A stretch of 56,255 nt of DNA from Azospirillum sp. (GCA_016124535.1 WGNK01000042.1:1-56255), one strand, 5' to 3'. Shown: positions 15,138-25,300, numbered from the stretch's first letter. A program made the numbers and translations. Notes: generated from the letters alone by a model not told the origin.

Positions 15138-15677
15138 ATGGCGGGCAGCGTCAACAAAGTCATTCTGGTGGGCAATCTGGGTCGCGACCCGGAGATCCGC
15201 TCCATGCAAAGCGGCAGCCGGGTGTGCAATTTCACCCTGGCCACCTCGGAGCAATGGAAAGACCGCGCCACCGGAGAGCGCAAGGAAAAGACCGAGTGGC
15301 ACCGAGTCGTGATCTATAACGACAACCTGATCGGTGTCGCCGAGCGCTTCCTCAAGAAGGGCTCCAAGGTCTATGTCGAGGGCCAGCTCGAATCGCGCAA
15401 ATGGACCGACCAGAGCGGCCAGGAGCGCCAGACCACCGAAGTCGTGGTCAAGCAGTTCCGCGGCGAGATCACCATGCTCGACGGTCGCGGCGAAGGCGGC
15501 GGGGGCTATGATCGCGGCGGCGGCGGCGGCGGTTACGACCAGGGTGGCGCCAGCGGCGGTGGCGGCGGCTACGAGCGAGGCGGCGGTGGTGGTGGCGGCT
15601 ATGGTGGTCGTGATTCCGGTCCGCCGCCGGCACCCTCCCGTCCCCACGACGACCTCGACGACGAAATTCCGTTTTAG
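15138..15677 (+). CDS. ssb: Single-stranded DNA-binding protein
   Basis: A 179-residue SSB. The OB-fold occupies residues about 4-112 (NKVILVGNLGRDPEIRSMQS, the WKDRATGERKEKTEWHRVV core, YVEGQLESRKW). A glycine-rich linker follows at about 120-160, with many GGGG and GGYD/GGYE units. The acidic protein-interaction tail ends DDLDDEIPF, the tip that recruits RecO, RecQ, PriA and other partners. It binds ssDNA as a tetramer in replication and repair. The linker is unusually glycine-rich and repetitive, typical of alphaproteobacterial SSBs. It is transcribed alone and ends in a symmetric hairpin shared with the convergent amidase gene. Confidence 0.97.
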   Translation: MAGSVNKVILVGNLGRDPEIRSMQSGSRVCNFTLATSEQWKDRATGERKEKTEWHRVVIYNDNLIGVAERFLKKGSKVYVEGQLESRKWTDQSGQERQTTEVVVKQFRGEITMLDGRGEGGGGYDRGGGGGGYDQGGASGGGGGYERGGGGGGGYGGRDSGPPPAPSRPHDDLDDEIPF

Positions 15678-15687
15678 CCTTCCGGTC

Positions 15688-15708
15688 CCTCTCCCCGCCG
15701 GGGAGAGG
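15688..15708. terminator. Symmetric terminator between ssb and amidase
   Basis: Perfect 9-bp palindrome CCTCTCCCC-gcc-GGGGAGAGG located between two convergent genes, 10 bases after the ssb stop and 6 before the amidase stop. No T tract follows, but position and symmetry fit a bidirectional terminator. Confidence 0.6.
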
Positions 15709-15714
15709 CCGCGC

Positions 15715-17184
15715 TCACGATTTGCGCATCCCGCCGAGCCAGGCGAAATAGCCGTTGATGGCGCGGGTCAGGGCCTTGGCCAGGCGCTCGCGGTATTGCG
15801 GCTGGGTCAGCAGATTGCTGTCCTGGGGACTCGACAGATAGCCCATTTCGACCAGCACCGAAGGCACATCGGGGGCGGTCAGGACGGCGAAGCCGGCGGA
15901 GCGGTGGGGCTTGGGCAACAGCTTCACGTCATGGCCGAGCTCGCTGGTCGCGATCGTGGCGAAGCGCCTGGAATGGTTCATGGTATCGCGCTGGGCGAGA
16001 TCGATCAGGATGGTTGCGATCTGGTCGTTCTCGGCGCTGAGATCGATGCCACCCAGCGCATCGGCCCGGTTTTCCGAGGCGGCCAACATCTCGGCCTCGC
16101 GGTCGGAGGCCTTGTCCGACAGGGTATAGATCGACAACCCCCGCACCTGCTCGCGGCCGATACTGTCGGCGTGGAGTGAGACGAACAGGTCGGCCCCGGC
16201 TTCCCGCGCCTTGGCGGTGCGGTCGCGCAGACGGATGAAAGTGTCGCTGTCGCGGGTCAGCACGACCCGATAGCGGCCGGTCGCTTCCAATTGGCGGCGC
16301 GCTTCGCGGGCGGCGGCCAGGGTGATGTCCTTTTCATGGATGCCGCCGACCCCGATCGCGCCCGGGTCCTGGCCGCCGTGGCCGGGGTCGATCACGATCA
16401 CCCGCTTTTCGCCGGCAACCGGTGGCCGCCGCCGCGGTAGCGGCAAGTCCGGCGGGATCGGCGGCGGTAACGCCGCCGCGACCTGGGTGATCGCCGGCGT
16501 GGGCGGCGGCAACGGCACGGGATGACCGGGCGGTTCGACCTCCGGGGTCGGAGTGAAGACCGCCGGCACCGGGGCGATCGCTGCTGCGGGCGGACGCACG
16601 GCGATCGGCTCCTCCGGGGGGGCCGTGCCGCCCCGGCTGTCCCGGACCACGCCCTTGTCGCGCATGAACTCGCCGAGACTGACCGGCGCCAGATCGAGCA
16701 CGAAGCGGCTCCGGTAGCCCTCCGACGGCGGTATGATGTAGGCGCTGCGGACCGCCACCGGGCCGACGACATCGAGCACGGCGCGGGTCGCCCCGGTGTC
16801 GGTGCGCTGCTGGGCAAAGGCCAGGATGGCACCGCGGCCTTTGGTGCGGTGGCCATCGCCCGGCCACTGCAGCCGCGGAAAGTCGATCACGACCTGAAAG
16901 GGATCGGCCTGGGTGGTGACCCGATAGTCAATCGGATCTGTGACCTCCAGAACGAAGCGGGTCTTGTCCGGATGCAGGCCGATCCGTGCCGCGATTACCC
17001 GCGGCAGCGCCGGCATCACCGCGGTCTGGGTCTCCAGCGGTTCACCGACCGCGGTGGTCGCCTGGACCCCGTCCGACGCCGCCAGCATCAGACCCGTCGC
17101 TAGCAGTGATCCCGCGAGTGCCTGTCGAATCGGCTGCGACAGGCTCCCGACGGTGGTCACGAGGGGTGAGGAGATCCGTTCCAT
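15715..17184 (-). CDS. AMIN-domain N-acetylmuramoyl-L-alanine amidase (AmiC-type)
   Basis: A 489-residue periplasmic cell-wall amidase that splits the MurNAc-L-Ala bond, mainly at division. Residues about 1-42 are a signal peptide (LAGSLLATGLMLAASDGVQA). About 58-170 is an AMIN domain that targets the septum. A proline-rich linker at about 185-255 is followed by the zinc Amidase_3 domain at about 257-480. Visible catalytic features: VIDPGHGGQDPGAIG (first zinc His), the later Glu in HEKDITL, FVSLHADS (second His) and the terminal PSVLVEMGYLSS with the catalytic Glu. The start is ATG 17184. E. coli AmiC is shorter (417) because its linker is shorter. It is convergent with ssb. Confidence 0.94.
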   Translation of the reverse strand: MERISSPLVTTVGSLSQPIRQALAGSLLATGLMLAASDGVQATTAVGEPLETQTAVMPALPRVIAARIGLHPDKTRFVLEVTDPIDYRVTTQADPFQVVIDFPRLQWPGDGHRTKGRGAILAFAQQRTDTGATRAVLDVVGPVAVRSAYIIPPSEGYRSRFVLDLAPVSLGEFMRDKGVVRDSRGGTAPPEEPIAVRPPAAAIAPVPAVFTPTPEVEPPGHPVPLPPPTPAITQVAAALPPPIPPDLPLPRRRPPVAGEKRVIVIDPGHGGQDPGAIGVGGIHEKDITLAAAREARRQLEATGRYRVVLTRDSDTFIRLRDRTAKAREAGADLFVSLHADSIGREQVRGLSIYTLSDKASDREAEMLAASENRADALGGIDLSAENDQIATILIDLAQRDTMNHSRRFATIATSELGHDVKLLPKPHRSAGFAVLTAPDVPSVLVEMGYLSSPQDSNLLTQPQYRERLAKALTRAINGYFAWLGGMRKS

Positions 17185-17431
17185 CCCAGGTGTACTTCCT
17201 CGGGGGCAAACACGATGACCTCTCTAATCATAAAAATCAATGTACTCAAACAAATTCATGATATGACATCTCACTTGAACGCACAGTGTTGCAAAAAAAG
17301 GACGGCGACACTTTGGGGCTCACTTGCGCCGCAGCCCCGAGCGGCCGGCGGGACAGCCTTTGCGATCACGCCTTGAACCGCCGATCCGCGTGCTATATCG
17401 CGTAAGAGATGTTCCAAACCCAGGACCGGTC

Positions 17432-20089
17432 ATGGACAAGGCGACACCCCAGGCGATCCATCTCCACGACTATCGGCCGCCGGACTGGTTGATCGACCAG
17501 ATCGATCTCTATGTAGAACTCGGCGACGCGGTGACGAGGGTGCGCGCGCAGCTGGCGGTCCGGCGCAATCCGGCGCGCGCCGCCGAGGGCAGCGTGCCCC
17601 TGGTTCTGAACGGCGAGAAGCTGACCCTGGTGTCGGTCGCGGTCGACGGCCGCCGCCTGACGCCGGCCGATTATCGCCTGGGTACCACCGAACTGGCGCT
17701 GGATGGCCTGGCAGAGTCGTGCCGCGTCGAAACCGTGGCCGAGATCAACCCCCAGGAAAATCTGGCGTTCGAAGGGCTCTATAAAACCGGAAGCTGTTTT
17801 TGTACCCAATGCGAAGCCGAAGGGTTCCGCAGGATCACCTGGTTCCTCGACCGTCCCGACGTGATGGCACGCTTCACCACCACCATCGTCGCCGATCCCT
17901 CAGCCTGCCCGGTGCTGCTGTCCAACGGCAACCCGGTCGCCGCCGGCCGGCTCGACGACGGCCGTCACTTGGTGCGCTGGCAGGATCCGTTCCCCAAGCC
18001 GTGCTACCTGTTCGCGCTGGTCGCCGGCGACCTCGCGGTGGTCGAGGATCGCTTTACCACCGGCTCGGGTCGCGAAATCGCGTTGCGCATCTATGTCGAG
18101 CACGGCAACCAGGATAAATGCGGCCACGCCATGCGCTCGCTGAAACGCGCCATGGCCTGGGACGAGGAGCGGTTCGGCCTGGAATACGACCTCGACATCT
18201 TCATGATCGTCGCGGTCGGCGACTTCAACATGGGGGCGATGGAGAACAAGGGCCTCAACGTCTTCAACTCGAAATATGTTCTGGCCAAGCCCGACACCGC
18301 GACCGACATCGATTTCCTCGGCATCGAAACCGTGGTCGCCCACGAGTATTTCCACAACTGGACCGGCAACCGGGTGACCTGCCGTGACTGGTTCCAACTC
18401 AGCCTGAAAGAAGGGCTCACCGTTTTCCGTGACCAGGAATTCTCCGCCGATATGAATTCGGCCGCGGTCAAGCGGATCAACGATGTGCTGCGGTTGCGCG
18501 CCGGGCAGTTCGCCGAGGACGCCGGTGCCCTGGCGCATCCGGTCCGGCCGGAATCCTATATCGAGATCAACAACTTCTATACCGCGACGGTCTATGAGAA
18601 GGGTGCGGAAGTGATCCGCATGATCCAGACCCTGGTCGGGCGCGATGGTTTCCGCCGCGGCATGGATTGCTATTTCGCCCGCCACGACGGCCAGGCGGTG
18701 ACCTGTGACGATTTCGTCGCCGCCATGGCCGACGCCAACGGCGTCGATCTCGGACCGTTCAAGCTGTGGTATTCCCAAGCCGGCACGCCCGAACTCACCT
18801 TTGATGGGCAGTACGACGGCGTGGCGCGGCGCTACACCCTGACCCTGCGCCAGTCCTGCCCGCCGACGCCGGGCCAGCCGGTCAAGCGGCCGTTGCGCAT
18901 CCCGGTCGCGCTTGGCCTGCTCGGGACCGATGGCCTTGAGCTGCCCTTGCGCTTGGCCGGCGAGCCGGCGAGCGCTCTGGCGCCGACCACGCGGGTGCTC
19001 GACCTGACCGGGCCGGAAGAGCGTTTCGTATTCCAGGATGTGCCGGTGCCGCCGGTGCCGTCGCTGTTGCGCGGGTTTTCCGCGCCGACACGCTTGGTTC
19101 CCCGGCGTCCCGAGGCCGAACTGGCCTTCCTGATGGCCCATGACGGCGACGGCTTCAACCGCTGGGAAGCCGGCTACGGGCTGGCCACCCAGCTGCTGCT
19201 CGGGCTGATCGAGGACTGGCAGGCCGGGCGGGCGCTGGTGCTGTCACCCGGCTTCATCGACGCGGTCGGCCGCCTGCTCGACGACGCCCCGCGCGATCGG
19301 GCCTTCGCGGCCCTGGCCTTGACCCTGCCCAGCGAGCATTATCTGGCCCAGCAGATGGCCGAAATCGATGTCGATGCCATTCATCAGGTCCGCGAGTTCG
19401 CCCGGCGGACGCTGGCGCATGCCCACGACGGCCGATGGCAGGCGGCCTATCACGGATCGGCCAGCAACCAAGCGTTCTCGGTCGAGCCCGAGGCGATCGG
19501 CCGGCGCAGCCTGCGCAATCTCAGCCTGGCCTATCTGGTCAGCAGCGGGGACCCGGCGGCGGCGGCGCTCTGTCTGGACCAGTTCGGAACCGCAACGACG
19601 ATGACCGAAACCATTGCGGCTCTCGGACTGATCGCCGATGGCGACCACCCGCAGCGGCAGGCGGTGCTCGACGCCTTCTTCGAGCGCTGGCAGAGCGATC
19701 CGCTGGTGGTCAACAAATGGTTGAGCCTTCAAGCGACCTCCCAAAGGCCGGACACGGTGGCGGCGGTGCAGGCGCTGCTCGGCCACCCCGGTTTCGATCG
19801 CCGCAATCCGAACAAGCTCTATGCCCTGGTCGGCGCCTTTTCTGCCAACCAAGTGCGCTTTCACGGCCGCAGCGGACAGGGCTACCAGTTCCTCGCCGAT
19901 CAGGTGTTGGCGCTGGATCCGGCCAATCCCCAGGTCGCGGCCCGTCTGGCCGGGCCGTTCGCCCGCTGGCGCCGCTTCGATCCGGCCCGGCGCGCCCTGA
20001 TGCAGGGCCAGCTTCGCCGCCTGGTGGAAACCCCCGGCTTGTCCCCCGACGTCTACGAAATCACCAGCAAGAGCCTGGCGGCGACCTAG
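17432..20089 (+). CDS. pepN: Aminopeptidase N (M1 family)
   Basis: An 885-residue zinc aminopeptidase that removes N-terminal residues in the cytoplasm. I take ATG 17432 (MDKATPQAIHLHDYRPPDW) as the start, because the family aligns from there; the reading upstream is not conserved. Key elements: GAMENKGLN (about 268), the zinc site HEYFHNWTGNRVTCRDW with HExxH (about 304) and the distant Glu in LKEGLTVFRDQEF, followed by the substrate-binding segment with YEKGAEVIRM. The C-terminal helical domain (about 545-885) is complete (GRRSLRNLSLAYL, NPNKLYALVGAFSANQVRFH). Length matches E. coli PepN (870). It is a single-gene unit with an A+T-rich leader at 17210-17320. Confidence 0.96.
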   Translation: MDKATPQAIHLHDYRPPDWLIDQIDLYVELGDAVTRVRAQLAVRRNPARAAEGSVPLVLNGEKLTLVSVAVDGRRLTPADYRLGTTELALDGLAESCRVETVAEINPQENLAFEGLYKTGSCFCTQCEAEGFRRITWFLDRPDVMARFTTTIVADPSACPVLLSNGNPVAAGRLDDGRHLVRWQDPFPKPCYLFALVAGDLAVVEDRFTTGSGREIALRIYVEHGNQDKCGHAMRSLKRAMAWDEERFGLEYDLDIFMIVAVGDFNMGAMENKGLNVFNSKYVLAKPDTATDIDFLGIETVVAHEYFHNWTGNRVTCRDWFQLSLKEGLTVFRDQEFSADMNSAAVKRINDVLRLRAGQFAEDAGALAHPVRPESYIEINNFYTATVYEKGAEVIRMIQTLVGRDGFRRGMDCYFARHDGQAVTCDDFVAAMADANGVDLGPFKLWYSQAGTPELTFDGQYDGVARRYTLTLRQSCPPTPGQPVKRPLRIPVALGLLGTDGLELPLRLAGEPASALAPTTRVLDLTGPEERFVFQDVPVPPVPSLLRGFSAPTRLVPRRPEAELAFLMAHDGDGFNRWEAGYGLATQLLLGLIEDWQAGRALVLSPGFIDAVGRLLDDAPRDRAFAALALTLPSEHYLAQQMAEIDVDAIHQVREFARRTLAHAHDGRWQAAYHGSASNQAFSVEPEAIGRRSLRNLSLAYLVSSGDPAAAALCLDQFGTATTMTETIAALGLIADGDHPQRQAVLDAFFERWQSDPLVVNKWLSLQATSQRPDTVAAVQALLGHPGFDRRNPNKLYALVGAFSANQVRFHGRSGQGYQFLADQVLALDPANPQVAARLAGPFARWRRFDPARRALMQGQLRRLVETPGLSPDVYEITSKSLAAT

Positions 20090-20119
20090 GCCCTGCTGAC
20101 CGTCGTCGGCACGCGAGGA

Positions 20120-20140
20120 GCGCCCGGCCTTGCTGGGCGC
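20120..20140 (+). terminator. Hairpin downstream of pepN
   Basis: GCGCCCGG and CTGGGCGC can pair as an 8-bp stem (one G-T) around a 5-base loop, about 30 bases after the pepN stop. There is no T tract, so it is a candidate only. Confidence 0.35.
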
Positions 20141-20263
20141 CCCGCGACATCCAGGGTCACAACCAGGCGTCAGGCCATCTGCCTGGAGCAACCCGCCGGA
20201 AACCATCCCCGGTCGATGGCACCGCCGGGATCGCGGCCGGCGCCGGTTCGGGAGTCCGGCTCA

Positions 20264-21535
20264 TCAGGCCAGTCCGGCGGTCTCCAGCAGAGCCGAGAGC
20301 AACCGCGACGCGAGGGTTGCGGTCCGGGAGAGCGCCCGGGGCGGTGGCGCCGCGGCGGTGGAGCGACTGTCGGTCTTCGCACCCGCGTCCAGCTACATCA
20401 GTTCGTTGGCGTAACGGTCGAGATCGCCATCGGACGGGGCCATGATGCTCGCCTCGGCATTGCCGCGCTCCCGCAATATCCGGCGTGCCCGCTCCCGCTT
20501 TTTTCAACTTGGTCGGCATCCCATCCCCAATTCTCCGCATCCCACCCGGCGGGCCGGCAGGCGGAGGTTCTGAGGAAATTCTTGAAGAGGAACGGCAAGG
20601 GTTGAACTGCATTGCGGATGAGGTTGTGCCGGCCACGGAAGGCGAGCCAAAGCGCCGCCATCGCAACAAACAGTTCGTTGTTAAAGGTGATAACCACCGA
20701 ATCCACCGCCCTGATCGGAACCAACATGGCGGCCGGCGCTATTCCGCGAACCTCCGGTCGGCATTTTTGCCGCGACTGGCGAGCACACCGCAGACCGCGG
20801 TCCCGTGGCCCGGATTGCCGGGGTGGGTGCGCGGATCAACCGGTGGCTTCGGAAGCCCGAAGGACATGGGATCGCCGGGTCCGGTCTCCGCGATCTCCAC
20901 CAGATTGACCACCCTGACCCAATCGACCGCGCCATCCAGCAGCCTGTGGCTGGCGATCCCGGTGGCGGGCTGAGCCACCAGGATCCCGGCACCCTCGGCA
21001 GGACAGCACACCGACTTGGCTTGAGCCCAGGCCTCCGGCACCTTCATGGCCTCAAGATGCCATTCGGTATCGGCCGGGACCTCGCCGGCATTGCCCGCAC
21101 CGCTGGTCCCGCTGCTGCCCCCTCCAGGCTGTTGGCGCCGGGCCCGGGCCAGTCACCTCCTGGCTCCTCGTCCCCGTCAACGTCGGTCACCGGACGGTGG
21201 GGTCGGGCTTGCCCGTCCTCGACCAGCGGATCGGCCGAAATCAAGGACAAGCCATCGGCCAGATCCTGGGCCAGTTCGAACGGGCTTCCCGTCAACGCGC
21301 CGATCGGCAGACCGGGGATGGTCACGACGAAGAATTGCCCCAATGGCGGTTCGGTGCTGCCAAACAGCCTTTCGACCGAGAAGATCACACCCGGCAGATG
21401 CTTCGCCAGCTGCGCCTCCACCCTGACAACCTCCGGCAGGGCCGGAAACTCGATAATCAGCCGGGTCGATTGCAGGCGTCCGCCTTGATTGCGGCCCTGG
21501 AAGCCGGCGATAGCATTCGCGTAAAGGCTGGGCAT
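20264..21535 (-). pseudogene. Degraded subtilisin-like (S8) serine protease gene
   Basis: Pieces of one protease are spread over three frames. The start at 21535 (MPSLYANAIAGFQ) opens a propeptide-like part (LPEVVRVEAQLAKHLPGVIF). After a frameshift the reading continues ADTEWHLEAMKVPEAW, ILVAQPATGIASH and then PGHGTAVCGVLASRG, which is the catalytic-His motif. A second frameshift near 20740 leads to GIAPAAMLVPIRAVDSVV and FNNELF. That runs directly into VAMAALWLAFRGR and CRPAGWDAENWG, which in intact homologues is the far side of the Ser domain, so the oxyanion-hole Asn and GTS catalytic-Ser segments are missing. The catalytic Asp position reads Ala (QPATG). A further shift follows near 20545, a stop at 20393-20395, and a last readable tail to 20264. 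The gene cannot make an active enzyme. Confidence 0.85.
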
Positions 21536-21896
21536 GGCAAGCTCCCTCACCGTTCGAGAAAATATTTCATCCAGCGCTAATAGTTATCAATAAAACTAGG
21601 GAATTCTGAAAATTTATTGCTAATTTATCTACTATTTTCGTTAATGTCAGTGACGGGTTTCTTGATCTCCTTTAGGTAAATTATTTGGGGAGGCTGGTTG
21701 CGTCGTTCGATGCTTTTTGCGACCTCCCGGGCGACGAATATTTGCACCCCAGGCTTCGCTAGCCTGCAAGGACAACATCGGGAGGAACGGTGCTTCGGAA
21801 GGCGCGCATAGGCTGCCGGGGGGGCGAGCCACAGCCCGGCCGGCTTTCCGCGCCGCGCCTGTCGCGATGGCGCCAGGGCGGCGCGCGCGGAAACGA
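21536..21896. other. Intergenic region with A+T-rich patch
   Basis: About 360 bases between the subtilase remnant and kdpE. Bases 21580-21700 are markedly A+T-rich compared with the rest of the window, and may have held the promoter of the dead protease. I see no gene or clear terminator for the kdp operon. Confidence 0.4.
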
Positions 21897-22589
21897 TCAC
21901 ACCGCGCATTCTTCGGTGCGCAGGCGGTAGCCGACGCCGGGGTCGGTGGTGATCAGGCGTGGCTGGGCGGGATCGGTCTCCAGCTTGTGGCGGAGCTGGC
22001 CGACATAGACCCGCAGATAGGCGGTATCGTCGACATGGGCCGGTCCCCACACCTCGCGCAGGATCTGCTTGTGGGTGACGACGTGGTCGGCGTGGCGGGC
22101 AAGCAAGTGCAACAGGTCGTATTCGCGGCGTGACAGGCGAACCTCCTCGCCGTCGCGAGTGACGACGCGCCGGGCGAAATCGAAGGTGAGCGCGCCAATC
22201 CTCAAGAGCTCGGCTGGTTCCCCGCGGCGGATCGAGCGCAGGGCGGCGCGCACCCGTGCAACCAGCTCGCCGATACCGAACGGCTTGACCACGTAGTCGT
22301 CGGCGCCGCGGTCAAGCGCTTCGACCTTGTCCTGTTCCTGGGCGCGGACCGACAGCACGATGATCGGCAGCGCGCTGAACGCGCGCACCGCGGTGATCAC
22401 CTCCTGGCCGTCGCGATCCGGCAATCCCAGGTCCAGGATCATCAGATCGGGGCGCTGGTCGCGACAGCCGGCGATCGCCGCCGCCGCAGTCTCGGCCTCG
22501 ATCACTCCCCAGCCGCTGGCTCCCAGACTGATCCGGAGAAACCGTCTGATCTGCGGCTCGTCGTCGACGACCAGGAGGGTGGCCGGCAT
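21897..22589 (-). CDS. kdpE: KdpE response regulator
   Basis: A 230-residue OmpR-type response regulator controlling the kdp operon. The receiver domain (1-118) carries the acidic pocket DDE, phospho-Asp in LILDLGLPDRDG, Thr/Ser in IIVLSVR and Lys in YVVKPFG. The winged-helix DNA-binding domain (about 130-225) has RREYDLLHLLARH, THKQILREVWG and LRVYVGQLRHKLE. The start ATG at 22589 overlaps the kdpD stop (ATGA). It is phosphorylated by KdpD at low external potassium and activates kdpFABC. It is the last gene of the operon. Confidence 0.96.
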   Translation of the reverse strand: MPATLLVVDDEPQIRRFLRISLGASGWGVIEAETAAAAIAGCRDQRPDLMILDLGLPDRDGQEVITAVRAFSALPIIVLSVRAQEQDKVEALDRGADDYVVKPFGIGELVARVRAALRSIRRGEPAELLRIGALTFDFARRVVTRDGEEVRLSRREYDLLHLLARHADHVVTHKQILREVWGPAHVDDTAYLRVYVGQLRHKLETDPAQPRLITTDPGVGYRLRTEECAV

Positions 22590-25294
22590 CAGGCGGGCTC
22601 CACCGGCGGCGGCGCTTCCGGCTTGGGCCCCGGTTCGAGCGGCAGGCCGATGACGATCGCGGTGCCGCAGTCGTTGACACCGCTGGCAGCCCGGATGGTG
22701 CCGCCATGGGCCTCGATGATGCCGCGGCAGATCGCCAGGCCCAGCCCGGTGCCGGCGGTCTGGTTGTCGGCGCGGCGCACCCGGTAGAACATATCGAACA
22801 CCCGCTCGCGGTCGGCCTCCGGGATGCCCGGCCCCTGGTCGGCGACTTCGATCGCGATACGGTTGTGCCGGGGTCGCGCCCACACCGTAACCGTGCTGTG
22901 ATCGGGAGTGTATTTGCTGACGTTATCCAGAAGATTGAAAAATACCTGTTCGAGCAGCACCGAGTCGACCCAGAGCAGCGGGAAATCCTCGGGAATGTCG
23001 ATCTTGACCCGGCGGTGGCCGAGCAGGCGGCGGGCGCGTTCGGCGGCCGCGCGCACGATGTCGCTGAACTCGGCCCAGTCCCGGCGCGGCTTGAGGGCGC
23101 CGGCGCCGAGCCTAGTCATGTCGAGCAGGTTCTGGACGAAGCGGTTAAGCCGCTCGGCCTCGTCCTGGATGGTCCGGGCGAGTTCGTGGCGGCTGAAAAT
23201 GTCGAGCGTGTCCTCGTAGTTGATCAGGCTGGTCGACGCCCCCAGGATCGACACCAAGGGCGTCCGCAAATCATGGGACAGCGAGGACAGCAGCGCGGTG
23301 CGCAGCCGCTCGGTCTCGCCCGCGACCCGCGCCGCCTCGATGTCGGCGACCAGCGCGGTTCGCTCGATCGCCAGCGCGGCCTGGTCGGTGACCGCTTCCA
23401 ACAGCCGGACCTGGTCCGGCGCCAGCCCGCCGCCCTGGGCCTCCAGCTGAACGCCGAGCACGCCGACCGGTCCGCGGCCGGTGCGCATCGGCAGAAACAG
23501 CCAATCCGACGACGGCAGCGTCGCCGAACCGCGTCCGGCCGGCTTGCCGTGGCTCCACGCCCAGTCGGCGGCGGCGGCGGCGCGCTGGTCGAGCGTGTCT
23601 TCGGGCGGGTAGCCGGCGGCGATGGCCAAGCATCCGGTGCTGGCGGGCAGCAGGACCAGTGACTTGCCCTGGATCGTGACCGCGACATGGTGGACCACCG
23701 CCCACAGCACGTCGTCGCGGGTGGCCGCGCGGGCGATCTTGCGGCTGAACTCGTAGAGCACGGTGGTGCGCCGGGCCGACTGGCGGGTCGCCTCGATCTG
23801 ATTGTGCAGCCGGCTCGCCAGATTGCTGGAGATCACCGCGACCACCAGAAAGCAGGCGACCGTGACCAGGTTGCGCGGGTCGGCAATGGTCAGGGTGAAG
23901 CGCGGTTCGGTGAAGAAGAAATTCAGCGCCAGGAAACTCAGCAGTGAGGCGAAGATCGCCGGTCCCAGACCCAGCCGCACCGCGACCAGCAGCACCGCCA
24001 GCAGGAAGCCGAAGGCGATGTTGACCACCGGCAGCAACGGATCCACCAGCAGACCGAGCCCGGTGGTCGCCGTCAGCACGCCGGTGGCGACCAGCCAGGG
24101 CCGCAGCCGCAGCGGCGGGCGCAGCTTGTCCGGCGCCGGCCTGGGCTCCGGCCGATCCTCGTCGTCGCCGCTGACCACCAGCACATCGATCGCCCCGCCG
24201 CGCTTCAGGACGGCGTCGGTGACGCTGCCGCCCCACCAGGGGCGCCGCCGCGGCCGCCCAACCACGATCTGGGTGACGTTGCGGCTGCGCGCACAGGCGA
24301 GCACCTCGGCGACCACGTTTTCGCCCTGGATCACCAGGGTCTCGCCGCCGAGCTGTTCGGCCAGGCGCAGCGCTTCGGCGATGCGGTCCTTGACCGCTTC
24401 CGGCAGGGTCTGATGGCGGTGGGTCTCGACGTAGAGCGCCAGCCACGGCGCCGTGCGGCGTTCAGCGATCCGCTTGGTCGCCCGCACCAAGCGCAGCACC
24501 GCGACATCGTCGCCGATACAGACCAGGATGCGCTCGCGCGCCGGCCACGGCCCCGGAATGGCGTGGGCGCGCATGTAGTGGACCATCTGGGCGTCGACCC
24601 GGTCGGCCGCCTGGCGTAACGCCATCTCGCGCAGTGCAGTCAGGTTGCCGGGGGAGAAGAAGTGGTCAACGGCGCGCTGGGCCTGTTCGGGCAGGTAAAC
24701 CTTGCCCTCCTGTAACCGCTTGATCAGGTCGGCCGGCGCCAGGTCGACCAGTTCGATCTCGTCGGCCTGCTGGAGCACGCTGTCGGGCAGGGTCTCGCGC
24801 ACCTTGATCCCGGTGATCCGCTCGACCACGTCGTTGAGGCTTTCCAGGTGCTGGACGTTGAGCGTGGTATAGACGTCGATGCCGGCGGCCAGCAGTTCCT
24901 CGACATCTTGCCAGCGCTTCAGGTGGCGGCAACCCGGCACGTTGCTGTGGGCAAGCTCATCGACCAGGGCGATGCGCGGACGCCGGGCGAGTACGGCGTC
25001 GAGGTCCATCTCCGGGAAGCTGTGACCGCGGTACTCGGTCGCCCGCCGCGGCAACACTTCCAGGTCGTGCAGCAGCGCTTCGGTCTCGCGGCGGCCATGG
25101 GTCTCGACTACGGCGACGGCAATGTCGATGCCTTCCCGCCGACGCTCCTGTGCCACCTCCAGCATAGTGTAGGTCTTGCCGACTCCGGGGGCAGCACCCA
25201 GGAACACCTTGAGACGGCCACGGTTCTCCTGGCGCGCTTCGGCGAGCAGGGCGTCGGGCGACGGGCGCGCCAGTTCGGGATCAGCCTCGGCCAT
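22589..25294 (-). CDS. kdpD: KdpD osmosensitive potassium-sensing histidine kinase
   Basis: A 901-residue membrane sensor kinase. Domains in order: the KdpD N-terminal domain (about 20-230) with Walker A GAAPGVGKTYTML and the LVDELAHSNVPG motif; a universal-stress-protein-like domain (about 250-370); four closely spaced membrane helices (about 400-500); a GAF-like domain (about 520-650); the phospho-acceptor box SSLSHDLRTPL (about 670); and a HATPase domain with FFNLLDNVSKYTP, VADQGPGIP and TGLGLAICRG. Length matches E. coli KdpD (894). It senses low potassium and ionic stress and signals to KdpE. The gene follows kdpC after a gap of only a few bases and overlaps kdpE. Confidence 0.97.
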   Translation of the reverse strand: MAEADPELARPSPDALLAEARQENRGRLKVFLGAAPGVGKTYTMLEVAQERRREGIDIAVAVVETHGRRETEALLHDLEVLPRRATEYRGHSFPEMDLDAVLARRPRIALVDELAHSNVPGCRHLKRWQDVEELLAAGIDVYTTLNVQHLESLNDVVERITGIKVRETLPDSVLQQADEIELVDLAPADLIKRLQEGKVYLPEQAQRAVDHFFSPGNLTALREMALRQAADRVDAQMVHYMRAHAIPGPWPARERILVCIGDDVAVLRLVRATKRIAERRTAPWLALYVETHRHQTLPEAVKDRIAEALRLAEQLGGETLVIQGENVVAEVLACARSRNVTQIVVGRPRRRPWWGGSVTDAVLKRGGAIDVLVVSGDDEDRPEPRPAPDKLRPPLRLRPWLVATGVLTATTGLGLLVDPLLPVVNIAFGFLLAVLLVAVRLGLGPAIFASLLSFLALNFFFTEPRFTLTIADPRNLVTVACFLVVAVISSNLASRLHNQIEATRQSARRTTVLYEFSRKIARAATRDDVLWAVVHHVAVTIQGKSLVLLPASTGCLAIAAGYPPEDTLDQRAAAAADWAWSHGKPAGRGSATLPSSDWLFLPMRTGRGPVGVLGVQLEAQGGGLAPDQVRLLEAVTDQAALAIERTALVADIEAARVAGETERLRTALLSSLSHDLRTPLVSILGASTSLINYEDTLDIFSRHELARTIQDEAERLNRFVQNLLDMTRLGAGALKPRRDWAEFSDIVRAAAERARRLLGHRRVKIDIPEDFPLLWVDSVLLEQVFFNLLDNVSKYTPDHSTVTVWARPRHNRIAIEVADQGPGIPEADRERVFDMFYRVRRADNQTAGTGLGLAICRGIIEAHGGTIRAASGVNDCGTAIVIGLPLEPGPKPEAPPPVEPA

Positions 25295-25300
25295 GACGAC

